Below are positions 1-9,658 of a stretch of 64,000 bases of DNA, one piece after another (the stretch's first letter is position 1; the number at the start of each line of letters is the position of its first letter). The notes below the pieces were generated by a model. The model had not been told where the DNA came from. It ran no database searches and was given only the letters and a program-made list of their open reading frames with translations. Source of the DNA: Rhizobacter sp. (GTDB taxonomy: Bacteria; Pseudomonadota; Gammaproteobacteria; Burkholderiales; Burkholderiaceae_C); assembly GCA_019635355.1 (NCBI GenBank), contig JAHBZQ010000001.1, positions 4,030,001-4,094,000 on the forward strand. The letters are read 5' to 3'. Both the position numbers and the translations under genes were made by a program.

Positions 1-1214
1 AGACGCACGAGGGCAACCCGCTCGACTTCATCTCCGAGTACCAGAAGCGTTTCAAGGTGGCGCTGCGCCCGGGCCTGCCGCGTTTTTGCGGCGGCCTGGC
101 CGGCTACTTCGGCTATGACGCGGTGCGCTACATCGAGCCCAAGCTCGCGAAGACCGAGAAGCCGGGTGGCATCGACACACCCGACGTGCTGCTGCTGCAG
201 TGCGAAGAGCTGGCGGTGATCGACAACCTGTCGGGCCGGCTCTACCTCATCGTCTACGCCGACCCGTCGCAGCCCGAGGCCTACTTCCGAGGCAAGCGCC
301 GGCTGGCCGAGCTCTCCGACAAGCTCAAGTACAGCGTGACCGCACCGCCCGTGAAGCGCGGCACGTCGCACGCGGTGGAGCGCGAGTTCGCGAAGGAGGA
401 CTACCTCGCCGCGGTGCTCAAGTCGAAGGAGTACATCGCGGCCGGCGACATGATGCAGGTGCAGATCGGCCAGCGGCTGAAGAAGCGCTACACCGAGTCG
501 CCGCTCAGCCTGTACCGCGCGCTGCGCTCGCTGAACCCGTCGCCCTACATGTACTTCTACGACATGGGTGACTTCCAGATCGTCGGCGCCTCGCCTGAGA
601 TCCTGGTGCGGCAGGAGCACACGCCCGAGGGCCAGAAGGTGACGATCCGCCCGCTGGCCGGCACGCGGCCTCGCGGTGCCACGCCCGAGCAGGACAGGGC
701 GCTGGAAGCCGAGCTCAGCGCCGACCCGAAGGAGCGTGCCGAGCACGTGATGCTGATCGACCTGGCGCGCAACGACATCGGCCGCATCGCCAAGACCGGT
801 AGCGTGAAGGTGACCGACGCCTTCGTGATCGAGCGCTACTCGCACGTGATGCACATCGTGAGCAACGTCGAAGGCATCCTGAAAGACGGGATGAGCAACC
901 TCGACGTGCTCAAGGCGACCTTCCCGGCCGGTACGTTGACCGGTGCGCCCAAGGTGCGGGCGATGGAAATCATCGACGAGCTGGAGCCGGTCAAGCGCGG
1001 CATCTACGGCGGCGCCTGCGGCTACCTGAGCTTCGCGGGCGACATGGATGTGGCAATCGCCATCCGCACCGGCATCGTCAAGGACAACACGCTGTACGTG
1101 CAGGCCGCGGCGGGTGTCGTGGCCGACTCGGTGCCCGAGCTGGAATGGAAAGAAACCGAAGCGAAGGCGCGGGCCTTGCTGCGCGCCGCTGAACTCGTCG
1201 AGGAGGGCTTCTGA
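1..1214 (+). CDS. trpE: Anthranilate synthase component I (5'-truncated by window edge)
   Basis: Chorismate-binding subunit that makes anthranilate from chorismate with ammonia delivered by TrpG, the first committed step of tryptophan synthesis. The frame is open from base 3, so the true start lies before the window; about 403 C-terminal residues are visible and roughly 95-100 are missing compared with the usual ~500. The chorismate-binding core is clear: MMQVQIGQR, RPLAGTRPRG, the ERYSHVMHIVSNVEG stretch, and FPAGTLTGAPKVRAMEIIDE followed by YGGACGYLSF. The TGA stop directly abuts the ATG of trpG, which suggests translational coupling of the two subunits. The PabB and isochorismate-synthase relatives are less likely, given the adjacent trpG, trpD and trpC. 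Confidence 0.96.
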   Translation, partial: THEGNPLDFISEYQKRFKVALRPGLPRFCGGLAGYFGYDAVRYIEPKLAKTEKPGGIDTPDVLLLQCEELAVIDNLSGRLYLIVYADPSQPEAYFRGKRRLAELSDKLKYSVTAPPVKRGTSHAVEREFAKEDYLAAVLKSKEYIAAGDMMQVQIGQRLKKRYTESPLSLYRALRSLNPSPYMYFYDMGDFQIVGASPEILVRQEHTPEGQKVTIRPLAGTRPRGATPEQDRALEAELSADPKERAEHVMLIDLARNDIGRIAKTGSVKVTDAFVIERYSHVMHIVSNVEGILKDGMSNLDVLKATFPAGTLTGAPKVRAMEIIDELEPVKRGIYGGACGYLSFAGDMDVAIAIRTGIVKDNTLYVQAAAGVVADSVPELEWKETEAKARALLRAAELVEEGF

Positions 1215-1799
1215 ATGCTGCTCATGATCGACAACTACGACAGCTTCACCTTTAACTTGGTGCAGTACTTCGCCGAGTTGGGTGAAGACGTCCGCGTCTT
1301 CCGCAATGACGAGATCACGCTCGAAGGCATCAGCGAGTTGAAGCCCGACCAGCTGGTGCTGTCGCCCGGCCCATGCTCACCCGCCGAAGCCGGCATCTGC
1401 GTGAGTGCGATCCAGCACTTCACCGGCAAGCTGCCCATCCTGGGGGTGTGCCTGGGCCACCAGGCCATTGGGGCGGCACTGAAGGGCAAGATCATCCGCG
1501 CGAAGACGCAGATGCACGGCAAGACCGATGTCATCACGACGGACAAGCGTGGTGTGTACAGCGACCTGCCGGAGAAGTTCACCGTCATTCGCTACCACTC
1601 GCTGGTGATCGAGCGGGCGACGCTGCCGAAAGAGCTGGAGATCACCTCGACTTCGCAAGACGACGAGATCATGGGCGTGCGGCACACCGCGCTGGCCGGC
1701 ACGAAGACGCCGCTGGAAGGTGTGCAGTTCCATCCCGAGTCCATCCTCACCGAGCATGGGCACGCGATGCTGAAGAACTTCCTCGAGCTGAAGAACTGA
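1215..1799 (+). CDS. trpG: Anthranilate synthase component II (glutamine amidotransferase)
   Basis: Class I glutamine amidotransferase that supplies ammonia to TrpE; many such subunits also serve aminodeoxychorismate synthase. It has 194 residues, the normal length for an unfused TrpG. The N-terminal MIDNYDSFTFNLVQYF is diagnostic. The catalytic triad is visible: Cys79 in GVCLGHQ, and His173 with Glu175 in FHPES. It starts on the base after the trpE stop. The next gene, 12 nt downstream, is a threonine aldolase rather than the usual trpD. Confidence 0.96.
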   Translation: MLLMIDNYDSFTFNLVQYFAELGEDVRVFRNDEITLEGISELKPDQLVLSPGPCSPAEAGICVSAIQHFTGKLPILGVCLGHQAIGAALKGKIIRAKTQMHGKTDVITTDKRGVYSDLPEKFTVIRYHSLVIERATLPKELEITSTSQDDEIMGVRHTALAGTKTPLEGVQFHPESILTEHGHAMLKNFLELKN

Positions 1800-1811
1800 A
1801 TCGAGCGCGGC

Positions 1812-2822
<1,011 letters not shown>

Positions 2823-2836
2823 AAGTACCCGAAGCC

Positions 2837-3868
2837 ATGACCATCACCAACACCGAAGCGCTGGCGCGCGTCATCGACCACCGCGAGATCTTCCACGACG
2901 AGATGCTGACGCTGATGCGCCGCATCATGAGCGGCGAGATGTCGCCGGTGATGATCGCGGCGCTCTCGATGGGCTTGCGCGTCAAGAAAGAAACCATCGG
3001 CGAGATCGCCGCGGCCGCGCAGGTGATGCGCGAACTGGCGACGCCGGTGCCCGTGGCCGACAAGGCGCACCTCGTCGACCTGTGCGGAACCGGCGGCGAT
3101 GGCGCGCACACCTTCAACATTTCGACGGCGGCCATGTTCGTGGCAGCCTCTGCGGGCGCGAGGGTGGCCAAGCATGGCGGGCGCAGCGTGTCGTCGAGCA
3201 CCGGCAGCGCCGACGTGCTGGAGGCGTTCGGCGCCAATGTGAACCTCACGCCCGAGCAGGTCGCGCAATGCCTGGAGCAGACCGGCATCGGCTTCATGTT
3301 CGCCCCGAACCACCATGCGTCGATGAAGCATGCCGCGCCCGTGCGCAAGGAGCTCGGCGTGCGCACCATCTTCAACATCCTCGGGCCGCTGACCAACCCG
3401 GCGCAGGCGCCGAACCAGCTGATGGGCGTCTTCCATGCCGACCTCGTGGGCATCCAGGTGCGCGTGTTGCAGCGCCTCGGCTCCGACCACGTGATGGTGG
3501 TCTACGGCATGAACGGCATGGACGAGATCTCGCTCTCGGGCGAGACGCTCATCGGCGAGCTGAAGAACGGCGAGGTGCGCGAATACGTGGTGCACCCGAG
3601 CGACTTCGGCATGCCGGTGTACGACAGCCGGGTGCTGCGGGTGGCCGACAAGGCCGAGTCGGTGCAGTGCATCCAGCGTGCGCTGGCCAACGAAGACGGG
3701 CCCTTGCGCGACATCGTGCTGCTCAACGCGGGCGGGGCCCTGTATTGCGCGAACGTGGTGTCGTCGATCGCCGATGGCGTGAAGCGCGCCCGCGAAGCGG
3801 TGGCCTCTGGTGCTGCCACCCGGAAACTGAGCCAGTTCGTGGCCGCCACCCAGCAGTTCAAATCATGA
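2837..3868 (+). CDS. trpD: Anthranilate phosphoribosyltransferase
   Basis: Transfers the phosphoribosyl group of PRPP to anthranilate, the second step of tryptophan synthesis. The 343-residue protein begins MTITNTEALARVIDH. The PRPP-binding glycine motif GTGGD is at residues 84-88, followed by the HGGRSVSSSTGSADVLEA segment, both family signatures. I chose ATG 2837: an in-frame TTG at 2819 overlaps the preceding stop but adds six residues not expected in the family. The stop overlaps the trpC start by 4 nt (ATGA). Confidence 0.96.
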   Translation: MTITNTEALARVIDHREIFHDEMLTLMRRIMSGEMSPVMIAALSMGLRVKKETIGEIAAAAQVMRELATPVPVADKAHLVDLCGTGGDGAHTFNISTAAMFVAASAGARVAKHGGRSVSSSTGSADVLEAFGANVNLTPEQVAQCLEQTGIGFMFAPNHHASMKHAAPVRKELGVRTIFNILGPLTNPAQAPNQLMGVFHADLVGIQVRVLQRLGSDHVMVVYGMNGMDEISLSGETLIGELKNGEVREYVVHPSDFGMPVYDSRVLRVADKAESVQCIQRALANEDGPLRDIVLLNAGGALYCANVVSSIADGVKRAREAVASGAATRKLSQFVAATQQFKS

Positions 3869-4653
3869 GCGACATCCTCGACAAGATCGTGGCGGTCAAG
3901 CGCGAGGAAATCGCCGCCGCCAGCCGCCACCGCGACCTGGCGTCGCTGCGCCGTGAGGCCGAGGCGCGCACGGATGTCCGCGACTTCGTGGCCGCCCTGC
4001 GGAGCAAGGTGGCCGCAGGCCAGGCGGCGGTGATCGCCGAGGTGAAGAAGGCCAGCCCCAGCAAGGGCGTGCTGCGTGAAAACTTCGTGCCGGCCGACAT
4101 CGCCACGAGCTACGAGCGTCATGGCGCGGCGTGCCTGAGCGTGCTGACCGATGTGCAGTTCTTCCAGGGCTCTGCGGCCTATCTGCAGCAGGCGCGCGCC
4201 GCCTGCGCCTTGCCGGTGTTGCGCAAGGACTTCATGGTCGACCCGTACCAGGTCTACGAGGCGCGTGCGATGGGGGCGGACTGCATCCTGCTGATCGCCG
4301 CCTGCCTGGAGGACGCGCAGATGGCTGACCTGGAGGCGCAGGCGCTCTCGCTGGGCATGGCGGTGCTGGTCGAGGTGCACGATGGTGCCGAACTCGACCG
4401 GGCGCTGCGGCTGAAGACCCCGCTCGTCGGCATCAACAACCGCAACCTGCGCACCTTCGAGGTGACGCTCGACACGACGCTCGCCTTGTTGCCCCGCGTG
4501 CCGCGCGATCGTCTGCTCGTGACCGAGAGCGGGATCCTCGGGGCGGCCGACGTGGCCCGCATGCGCGGCGCGGACGTTCACGCATTTCTGGTCGGCGAAG
4601 CCTTCATGCGCGCCGCCGACCCGGGTGCCGCGCTAGCGCAACTCTTCGCATGA
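3865..4653 (+). CDS. trpC: Indole-3-glycerol phosphate synthase
   Basis: Closes the indole ring of carboxyphenylamino-deoxyribulose phosphate, the fourth tryptophan step. It is a 262-residue monofunctional enzyme, not fused to TrpF. The TIM-barrel signature AEVKKASPSKG is at residues 58-68, and later strands carry LPVLRKDF and LLVTESGI. The frame stays open upstream to 3082, but that part is a shadow of trpD. The ATG at 3865 overlaps the trpD stop by 4 nt, and the trpC stop in turn overlaps the next start by 4 nt, so trpD, trpC and the glycosylase gene form a coupled chain. Confidence 0.96.
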   Translation: MSDILDKIVAVKREEIAAASRHRDLASLRREAEARTDVRDFVAALRSKVAAGQAAVIAEVKKASPSKGVLRENFVPADIATSYERHGAACLSVLTDVQFFQGSAAYLQQARAACALPVLRKDFMVDPYQVYEARAMGADCILLIAACLEDAQMADLEAQALSLGMAVLVEVHDGAELDRALRLKTPLVGINNRNLRTFEVTLDTTLALLPRVPRDRLLVTESGILGAADVARMRGADVHAFLVGEAFMRAADPGAALAQLFA

Positions 4654-5315
4654 CGGCCGACGACCTGCGCGCCGCCTTTGGCACGGTGCCCGAGGCGTGG
4701 CGCAGGGTGCTGCCTGGCTGGACGCTCGACAAGCAGGCGGCCTTGATCGGGCGGATCAAGGAGGTCTCAGGCGACAAGCCGATCGGCCCGGAAGACCCGT
4801 TCCGGGCCTTGCGCCTTGTGAGGCCAGAGGAGGCCAAGGTGGTGATCTTCGGCCAGGACCCCTACCCCACGGCGGGCCATGCCGACGGCCTCGCCTTTTC
4901 GGCGGGGCATGGCAAGCCGCGGTCGCTTGCCCGCATCTTCGAAGTGCTGGCTGCGGATCGACCGGGGTGGGTGCCGCCCGCCGTGTGGAAGCTCGACGCC
5001 TGGGCCCGGCAAGGGGTGTTGCTCTTGAACCCGGCGCTGACGGTGGAAATCGGGTCGGCAGGCAGTCACCTCAAGACGGGTTGGCTTGCGCTTACATCCG
5101 AGATTGTTTCCGTGTTGAGCCAGCGCAGCGATCCACCCATCTTCCTCGTTTGGGGCGGCAAGGCCCAGGATTTCCTCGCCCGGGCGGTGCCTCCCGGGGT
5201 GCAGCCGCGCGTCCTGGCAACGCGCCACCCCTCCTACGACCTTCACAAGCAGTTCATGTCCGGCGGCAGCCACTTCGTGGCAACTCAGCAACTCGTCGAC
5301 TGGTGGGCTCTGTGA
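4650..5315 (+). CDS. ung: Uracil-DNA glycosylase, family-1-like (divergent)
   Basis: Likely removes uracil from DNA at the start of base excision repair. The 221-residue product has the catalytic water-activating Asp70 in GQDPYP, the GLAFS segment, LLLNPALT, and the C-terminal HPS motif at residues 193-195 followed by GGSHFVATQQLVDWW, collinear with E. coli Ung. Two departures are visible. The usual GQDPYH reads GQDPYP, and the HPS motif continues YDLHKQF rather than the common PLSxxR. The start overlaps the trpC stop by 4 nt, an unusual operon position for a repair enzyme. I am confident of the superfamily but less so of strict family-1 activity. Confidence 0.85.
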   Translation: MTADDLRAAFGTVPEAWRRVLPGWTLDKQAALIGRIKEVSGDKPIGPEDPFRALRLVRPEEAKVVIFGQDPYPTAGHADGLAFSAGHGKPRSLARIFEVLAADRPGWVPPAVWKLDAWARQGVLLLNPALTVEIGSAGSHLKTGWLALTSEIVSVLSQRSDPPIFLVWGGKAQDFLARAVPPGVQPRVLATRHPSYDLHKQFMSGGSHFVATQQLVDWWAL

Positions 5316-5336
5316 TCGCGGATCTTCAAAATTTGA

Positions 5337-5345
5337 TGCTATAGT
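5337..5345 (+). promoter_or_regulatory. Candidate extended -10 promoter of the tRNA-tuf transcript
   Basis: TGC followed by TATAGT (5340-5345) is an extended -10 element with five of six consensus bases. It ends 14 nt before the mature 5' end of tRNA-Tyr, the expected distance for a stable-RNA promoter. No good -35 hexamer stands 16-18 nt upstream, which extended -10 promoters can tolerate. Confidence 0.5.
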
Positions 5346-5359
5346 CCCGGGTTCGCTTT

Positions 5360-5445
5360 GGAGGGGTGCCCGAGTGGCTAAAGGGGGCAGACTGTAAATC
5401 TGTTGGCTTACGCCTACGCTGGTTCGAATCCAGCCTCCTCCACCA
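5360..5445 (+). tRNA. tRNA-Tyr (anticodon GTA)
   Basis: 86-nt class II tRNA with a long variable arm. The acceptor stem GGAGGGG pairs with CTCCTCC (one G-U), the T arm is GCTGG/CCAGC around TTCGAAT, the anticodon GTA is at 5394-5396, and CCA is encoded at 5443-5445. It is the first of three tRNAs upstream of tuf, the same kind of arrangement as the E. coli tyrU-glyT-thrT-tufB unit. Confidence 0.97.
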
Positions 5446-5509
5446 AAGCGAACCGATTTCAAAACAAGTGTTGACGCCCGGATGGCATGGCGCCTGAAGG
5501 GGCTCCCGA

Positions 5510-5583
5510 GCGGGAGTAGTTCAATGGTAGAACCCTAGCCTTCCAAGCTAATGACGCGGGTTCGATTCCCGTCTCCCGCTCCA
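5510..5583 (+). tRNA. tRNA-Gly (anticodon TCC)
   Basis: 74-nt tRNA with acceptor stem GCGGGAG/CTCCCGC, anticodon TCC at 5542-5544, T loop TTCGATT, and an encoded CCA at the 3' end. It lies 64 nt after tRNA-Tyr in the same orientation and is almost certainly processed from the same precursor. Confidence 0.97.
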
Positions 5584-5652
5584 TGACGTCGCCAGTGGTT
5601 TGCGTGTTGAAGAAGTGCAAACCAGTGTCGATTGGCACCGAAGTTTGGTTCG

Positions 5653-5727
<75 letters not shown>

Positions 5728-5759
5728 CAGTTTTCTTCAGCACCGACCGCTAGGAGCTC

Positions 5760-6954
<1,195 letters not shown>

Positions 6955-6963
6955 GAAAGCCAC

Positions 6964-7039
6964 AGGGGTATAGCTCAATTGGCAGAGCGCTGGTCTCCAA
7001 AACCAGAGGTTGTAGGTTCGATTCCTACTGCCCCTGCCA
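6964..7039 (+). tRNA. tRNA-Trp (anticodon CCA)
   Basis: 76-nt tRNA with acceptor stem AGGGGTA/TGCCCCT, anticodon CCA at 6997-6999, T loop TTCGATT and an encoded 3' CCA. It lies between tuf and secE, the arrangement common to many proteobacteria. Confidence 0.97.
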
Positions 7040-7070
7040 AGCCCGCAAGGAGCCGAAAGCCCTGCGGGCT
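7040..7070 (+). promoter_or_regulatory. Stem-loop between tRNA-Trp and secE
   Basis: AGCCCGCA at 7040-7047 pairs perfectly with TGCGGGCT at 7063-7070, with a 15-nt loop. It starts directly after the tRNA 3' end. Only three T follow, so it is a weak terminator at best. It could separate tRNA processing from secE-nusG mRNA or act as a partial attenuator. Confidence 0.5.
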
Positions 7071-7125
7071 TTGCTACTGAAAGGCAGTTCGCTGCCTGAG
7101 CTTCAGGTTGAACCTGATCGAACAC

Positions 7126-7509
7126 ATGGCCAATCCGCAAATCGAAACTGTTTCCACCGGCGCCGACAAGGCCAAGCTGGCTGTGGCCGGCGTCCTGGTC
7201 GTGGGCGCGGTGGTCGCGTTCTACCTGCTCGGCAAGCAAGACATGTGGGTGCGCGTGGTCGCGCTCCTCGTGCTGCTGGCGATGGCCGTTGGGACGTTCT
7301 TCACCTCCGAGTCGGGCAAGCAGCTGATCGCCTTCGGTCAAGACTCCGTCAAGGAAGTGAAGAAGGTGGTCTGGCCGACCCGCAAGGAAGCGGGCCAGAT
7401 GACCCTCTACGTGTTTGCGTTCGTCGTCGTGATGGCACTGTTCCTGTGGCTGACCGACAAGACCCTGGAGTGGGTGCTGTACGACCTGATTCTCGGATGG
7501 AAGAGGTAA
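7126..7509 (+). CDS. secE: Preprotein translocase subunit SecE
   Basis: Inner-membrane subunit of the SecYEG channel that clamps SecY. The 127-residue product has three predicted membrane segments (about residues 18-35, 42-60 and 95-118), as in E. coli, and the conserved cytoplasmic amphipathic motif SVKEVKKVVWPTRKEAGQMT before the last helix. I take ATG 7126; an in-frame TTG at 7108 would add six residues. nusG follows 4 nt later, the near-universal secE-nusG pair. Confidence 0.95.
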   Translation: MANPQIETVSTGADKAKLAVAGVLVVGAVVAFYLLGKQDMWVRVVALLVLLAMAVGTFFTSESGKQLIAFGQDSVKEVKKVVWPTRKEAGQMTLYVFAFVVVMALFLWLTDKTLEWVLYDLILGWKR

Positions 7510-7513
7510 GCCG

Positions 7514-8104
7514 ATGAGCGAACAACCCACCACGGGCGGTGAAGTGACGGCGGCCTCGCTGGCGCCGGCGACCAACAAGCGCTGGTACGTCGTGCACGCC
7601 TATTCCGGCATGGAAAAGGCTGTCGAGCGCAACCTGCGCGAGCGCATCGAACGCTCGGGCATGCAAGACAAGTTCGGCCGCATCCTGGTGCCGATGGAAG
7701 AAGTTGTCGAGCTCAAGAACGGCAAGAAGGCCGTGACCGAGCGCCGTTTCTTTCCGGGCTACGTGCTGGTCGAGATGGAGATGGCCGACGACACCTGGCA
7801 CCTGGTGAAGCACACCAGCAAGGTGACGGGCTTCGTGGGTGGTGCGAAGAACCGCCCGGCGCCGATTTCCGAAGCCGAGGTGATGAAGATCGTCACCCAG
7901 ATGCAAGAGGGTGTGGAGAAGCCGCGGCCTAAGGTGGAGTGGTCGGTTGGCGAGCTGGTGCGCGTCAAGGAAGGCCCGTTCACCGACTTCAATGGCGCCG
8001 TGGAAGACGTCAACTACGACAAGTCCAAGGTGCGTGTGTCGGTCACCATCTTCGGCCGCGCGACGCCGGTCGAGCTCGACTTCTCCCAAGTCGAAAAGAT
8101 CTGA
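7514..8104 (+). CDS. nusG: Transcription termination/antitermination factor NusG
   Basis: Binds RNA polymerase and links it to Rho or to ribosomal protein S10. The 196-residue product has the NGN domain (KRWYVVHAYSGMEKAVERNL, then RRFFPGYVLVEME) and a C-terminal KOW domain (GELVRVKEGPFTDFNGAVED). Its N-terminal tail is about 20 residues longer than the minimum, rich in Thr, Ala and Glu. secE lies immediately upstream, and a structured leader for rplK downstream. Confidence 0.97.
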   Translation: MSEQPTTGGEVTAASLAPATNKRWYVVHAYSGMEKAVERNLRERIERSGMQDKFGRILVPMEEVVELKNGKKAVTERRFFPGYVLVEMEMADDTWHLVKHTSKVTGFVGGAKNRPAPISEAEVMKIVTQMQEGVEKPRPKVEWSVGELVRVKEGPFTDFNGAVEDVNYDKSKVRVSVTIFGRATPVELDFSQVEKI

Positions 8105-8248
8105 GCCTGAATGGCGGCTCGGCGCTTCGGCGCTGAAGCTATTCCGTTGCTGCCGGTGACGAGACACCGGTCCGAGGAGCCAAGGTAACCAGTCCTTGGC
8201 GTTTGAACTCAAGGCCCATGCTGTTGATGGGCCTCGTAGGAGAGAAAC
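8105..8248 (+). promoter_or_regulatory. Structured leader of rplK-rplA, possible L1 autoregulation site
   Basis: This 144-nt gap contains three perfect stem-loops in a row: CCGGTG/CACCGG (8153-8158 with 8165-8170), GCCAAGG/CCTTGGC (8179-8185 with 8194-8200) and AGGCCCAT/ATGGGCCT (8212-8219 with 8227-8234). The last one ends 14 nt before the rplK ATG and just ahead of the Shine-Dalgarno sequence TAGGAGAG. In E. coli, L1 represses L11-L1 synthesis by binding this leader. I infer the same role here from position and structure, not from a matched binding motif. Confidence 0.55.
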
Positions 8249-8680
8249 ATGGCCAAGAAAATTGTCGGCTTCATCAAGCTGCAAGTTCCGGCGGGTAAAG
8301 CCAACCCGTCCCCCCCGATCGGTCCGGCGCTGGGTCAGCGCGGTCTGAACATCATGGAGTTCTGCAAGGCGTTCAACGCCCAGACACAAGGCATGGAGCC
8401 GGGTCTGGCGCTGCCGGTGGTGATCACCGCCTTTGCGGACAAGTCCTTCACCTTCGTCCTGAAGAGCCCGCCCGCGGCGGTGCTGATCAAGAAGGCGCTC
8501 AAGCTCGACAAGGGTTCGGCCAAGCCCCACACCGACAAGGTTGGCAAGCTGACCCGCGCGCAGGCTGAGGAGATTGCCAAGGTCAAGGTCAAGGACCTGA
8601 CCGGCGCCGACCTCGACGCCGCTGTCCGCACGATCGCTGGTACCGCCCGTTCGATGGGCGTGACGGTGGAAGGAGTCTGA
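8249..8680 (+). CDS. rplK: 50S ribosomal protein L11
   Basis: Builds the GTPase-associated stalk base with 23S rRNA and takes part in stringent-factor activation. It has 143 residues, the standard length. The N-terminal KLQVPAGKANPSPPIGPALG is the L11 signature, with the proline-rich thiostrepton-region segment intact. rplA begins 2 nt after the stop. Confidence 0.97.
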   Translation: MAKKIVGFIKLQVPAGKANPSPPIGPALGQRGLNIMEFCKAFNAQTQGMEPGLALPVVITAFADKSFTFVLKSPPAAVLIKKALKLDKGSAKPHTDKVGKLTRAQAEEIAKVKVKDLTGADLDAAVRTIAGTARSMGVTVEGV

Positions 8681-8682
8681 AC

Positions 8683-9393
8683 ATGGCCAAGCTGACCAAA
8701 CGCCAGAAGGCCCTCGCCGGCAAGGTTGAGAGCACCAAGCTGTACGCCCTCGACAACGCGCTCGCGATCGTCAAGGAATGCGCCACCGCCAAGTTCGATG
8801 AATCCATCGACGTGGCCGTGCAACTCGGCATCGACGCCAAGAAGTCCGACCAGGTCGTGCGTGGCGCCGTCGTGCTGCCCAACGGCACCGGCAAGACCAA
8901 GCGCGTCGCCGTGTTCGCCCAAGGCGCCAAGGCTGAAGAAGCCAAGGCCGCCGGTGCCGACATCGTCGGTATGGACGACCTCGCCGAGCGCATCAAGGCC
9001 GGCAACATGGACTTCGACGTGGTGATCGCATCGCCCGACACCATGCGCATCGTCGGTACCCTCGGTCAGGTGCTGGGCCCGCGTGGCCTGATGCCGAACC
9101 CGAAGGTCGGCACGGTGACGCCTGACGTCGCCACCGCGGTGAAGAATGCCAAGGCGGGCCAGGTGCAGTTCCGCGTCGACAAGGCCGGCATCGTGCACGG
9201 CACGATCGGCCGCCGTTCGTTCGACTCCGACAAGCTCGCCGGCAACCTGCGCGCACTGATCGAAGCCCTGAACAAGGCCAAGCCGGCCACGTCCAAGGGC
9301 ATCTACCTGCGCAAGGTGGCGATCTCGTCGACGATGGGTGTGGGCGCCCGCGTGGACGTGGCGACCATCAACGCCGCACCGACGCAGGCTTGA
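8683..9393 (+). CDS. rplA: 50S ribosomal protein L1
   Basis: L1-stalk protein that helps move deacylated tRNA from the E site, and in many bacteria a translational repressor of its own operon. It has 236 residues, about normal. LGPRGLMPNPKVGTVT is the family signature, and FRVDKAGIVHGTIGR follows. It is coupled to rplK. A strong stem-loop lies 9 nt after its stop. Confidence 0.97.
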   Translation: MAKLTKRQKALAGKVESTKLYALDNALAIVKECATAKFDESIDVAVQLGIDAKKSDQVVRGAVVLPNGTGKTKRVAVFAQGAKAEEAKAAGADIVGMDDLAERIKAGNMDFDVVIASPDTMRIVGTLGQVLGPRGLMPNPKVGTVTPDVATAVKNAKAGQVQFRVDKAGIVHGTIGRRSFDSDKLAGNLRALIEALNKAKPATSKGIYLRKVAISSTMGVGARVDVATINAAPTQA

Positions 9394-9658
9394 GAAGACA
9401 TGGGCCGCGCTGAGTCTGGCGCGGCCTTGAAGAGTTTGGTGGGCCGTTGCGGCGAAAGCGGCAACGGGTCATCGAAGACCGCAGGCGCAGCGCGAGCTGC
9501 TTAATCGACGATCCGAGTGATGAACTCGGTCCGACGCCCGCGCAGATGGCGGTCCCCGCTGGAAAGAGAACGAAAGTTTTCTGGATAGAGAGGTCGCTGC
9601 ATTGTGGTGTGTTCGGAGGCGGCAACGCCAAAGAACACGTTTGTGTGAGGAGCAGACC
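9394..9658 (+). promoter_or_regulatory. rplA-rplJ intergenic leader with several stem-loops (probable L10 leader)
   Basis: 265 nt without a gene. Visible structures are GGCCGCGC/GCGCGGCC (9403-9410 with 9419-9426), CCGTTGC/GCAACGG around a GAAA-containing loop (9444-9450 with 9461-9467) and CCGAGT/ACTCGG (9513-9518 with 9524-9529). In E. coli the corresponding leader is bound by the L10-L12 complex, which represses translation. The position fits, but I did not match the L10 consensus. No clear sigma70 promoter was recognised inside. Confidence 0.5.

Noticed and set aside
3082..3864. 523-residue protein formed by extending trpC upstream
   Set aside because: The extra part is a shifted-frame shadow of trpD. 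The ATG at 3865 gives a standard-length TrpC with an ATGA overlap.
5316..5359. Full -35/-10 sigma70 promoter before tRNA-Tyr
   Set aside because: Only the extended -10 (TGCTATAGT) is convincing; no -35 hexamer is at proper spacing, so only the -10 was annotated.
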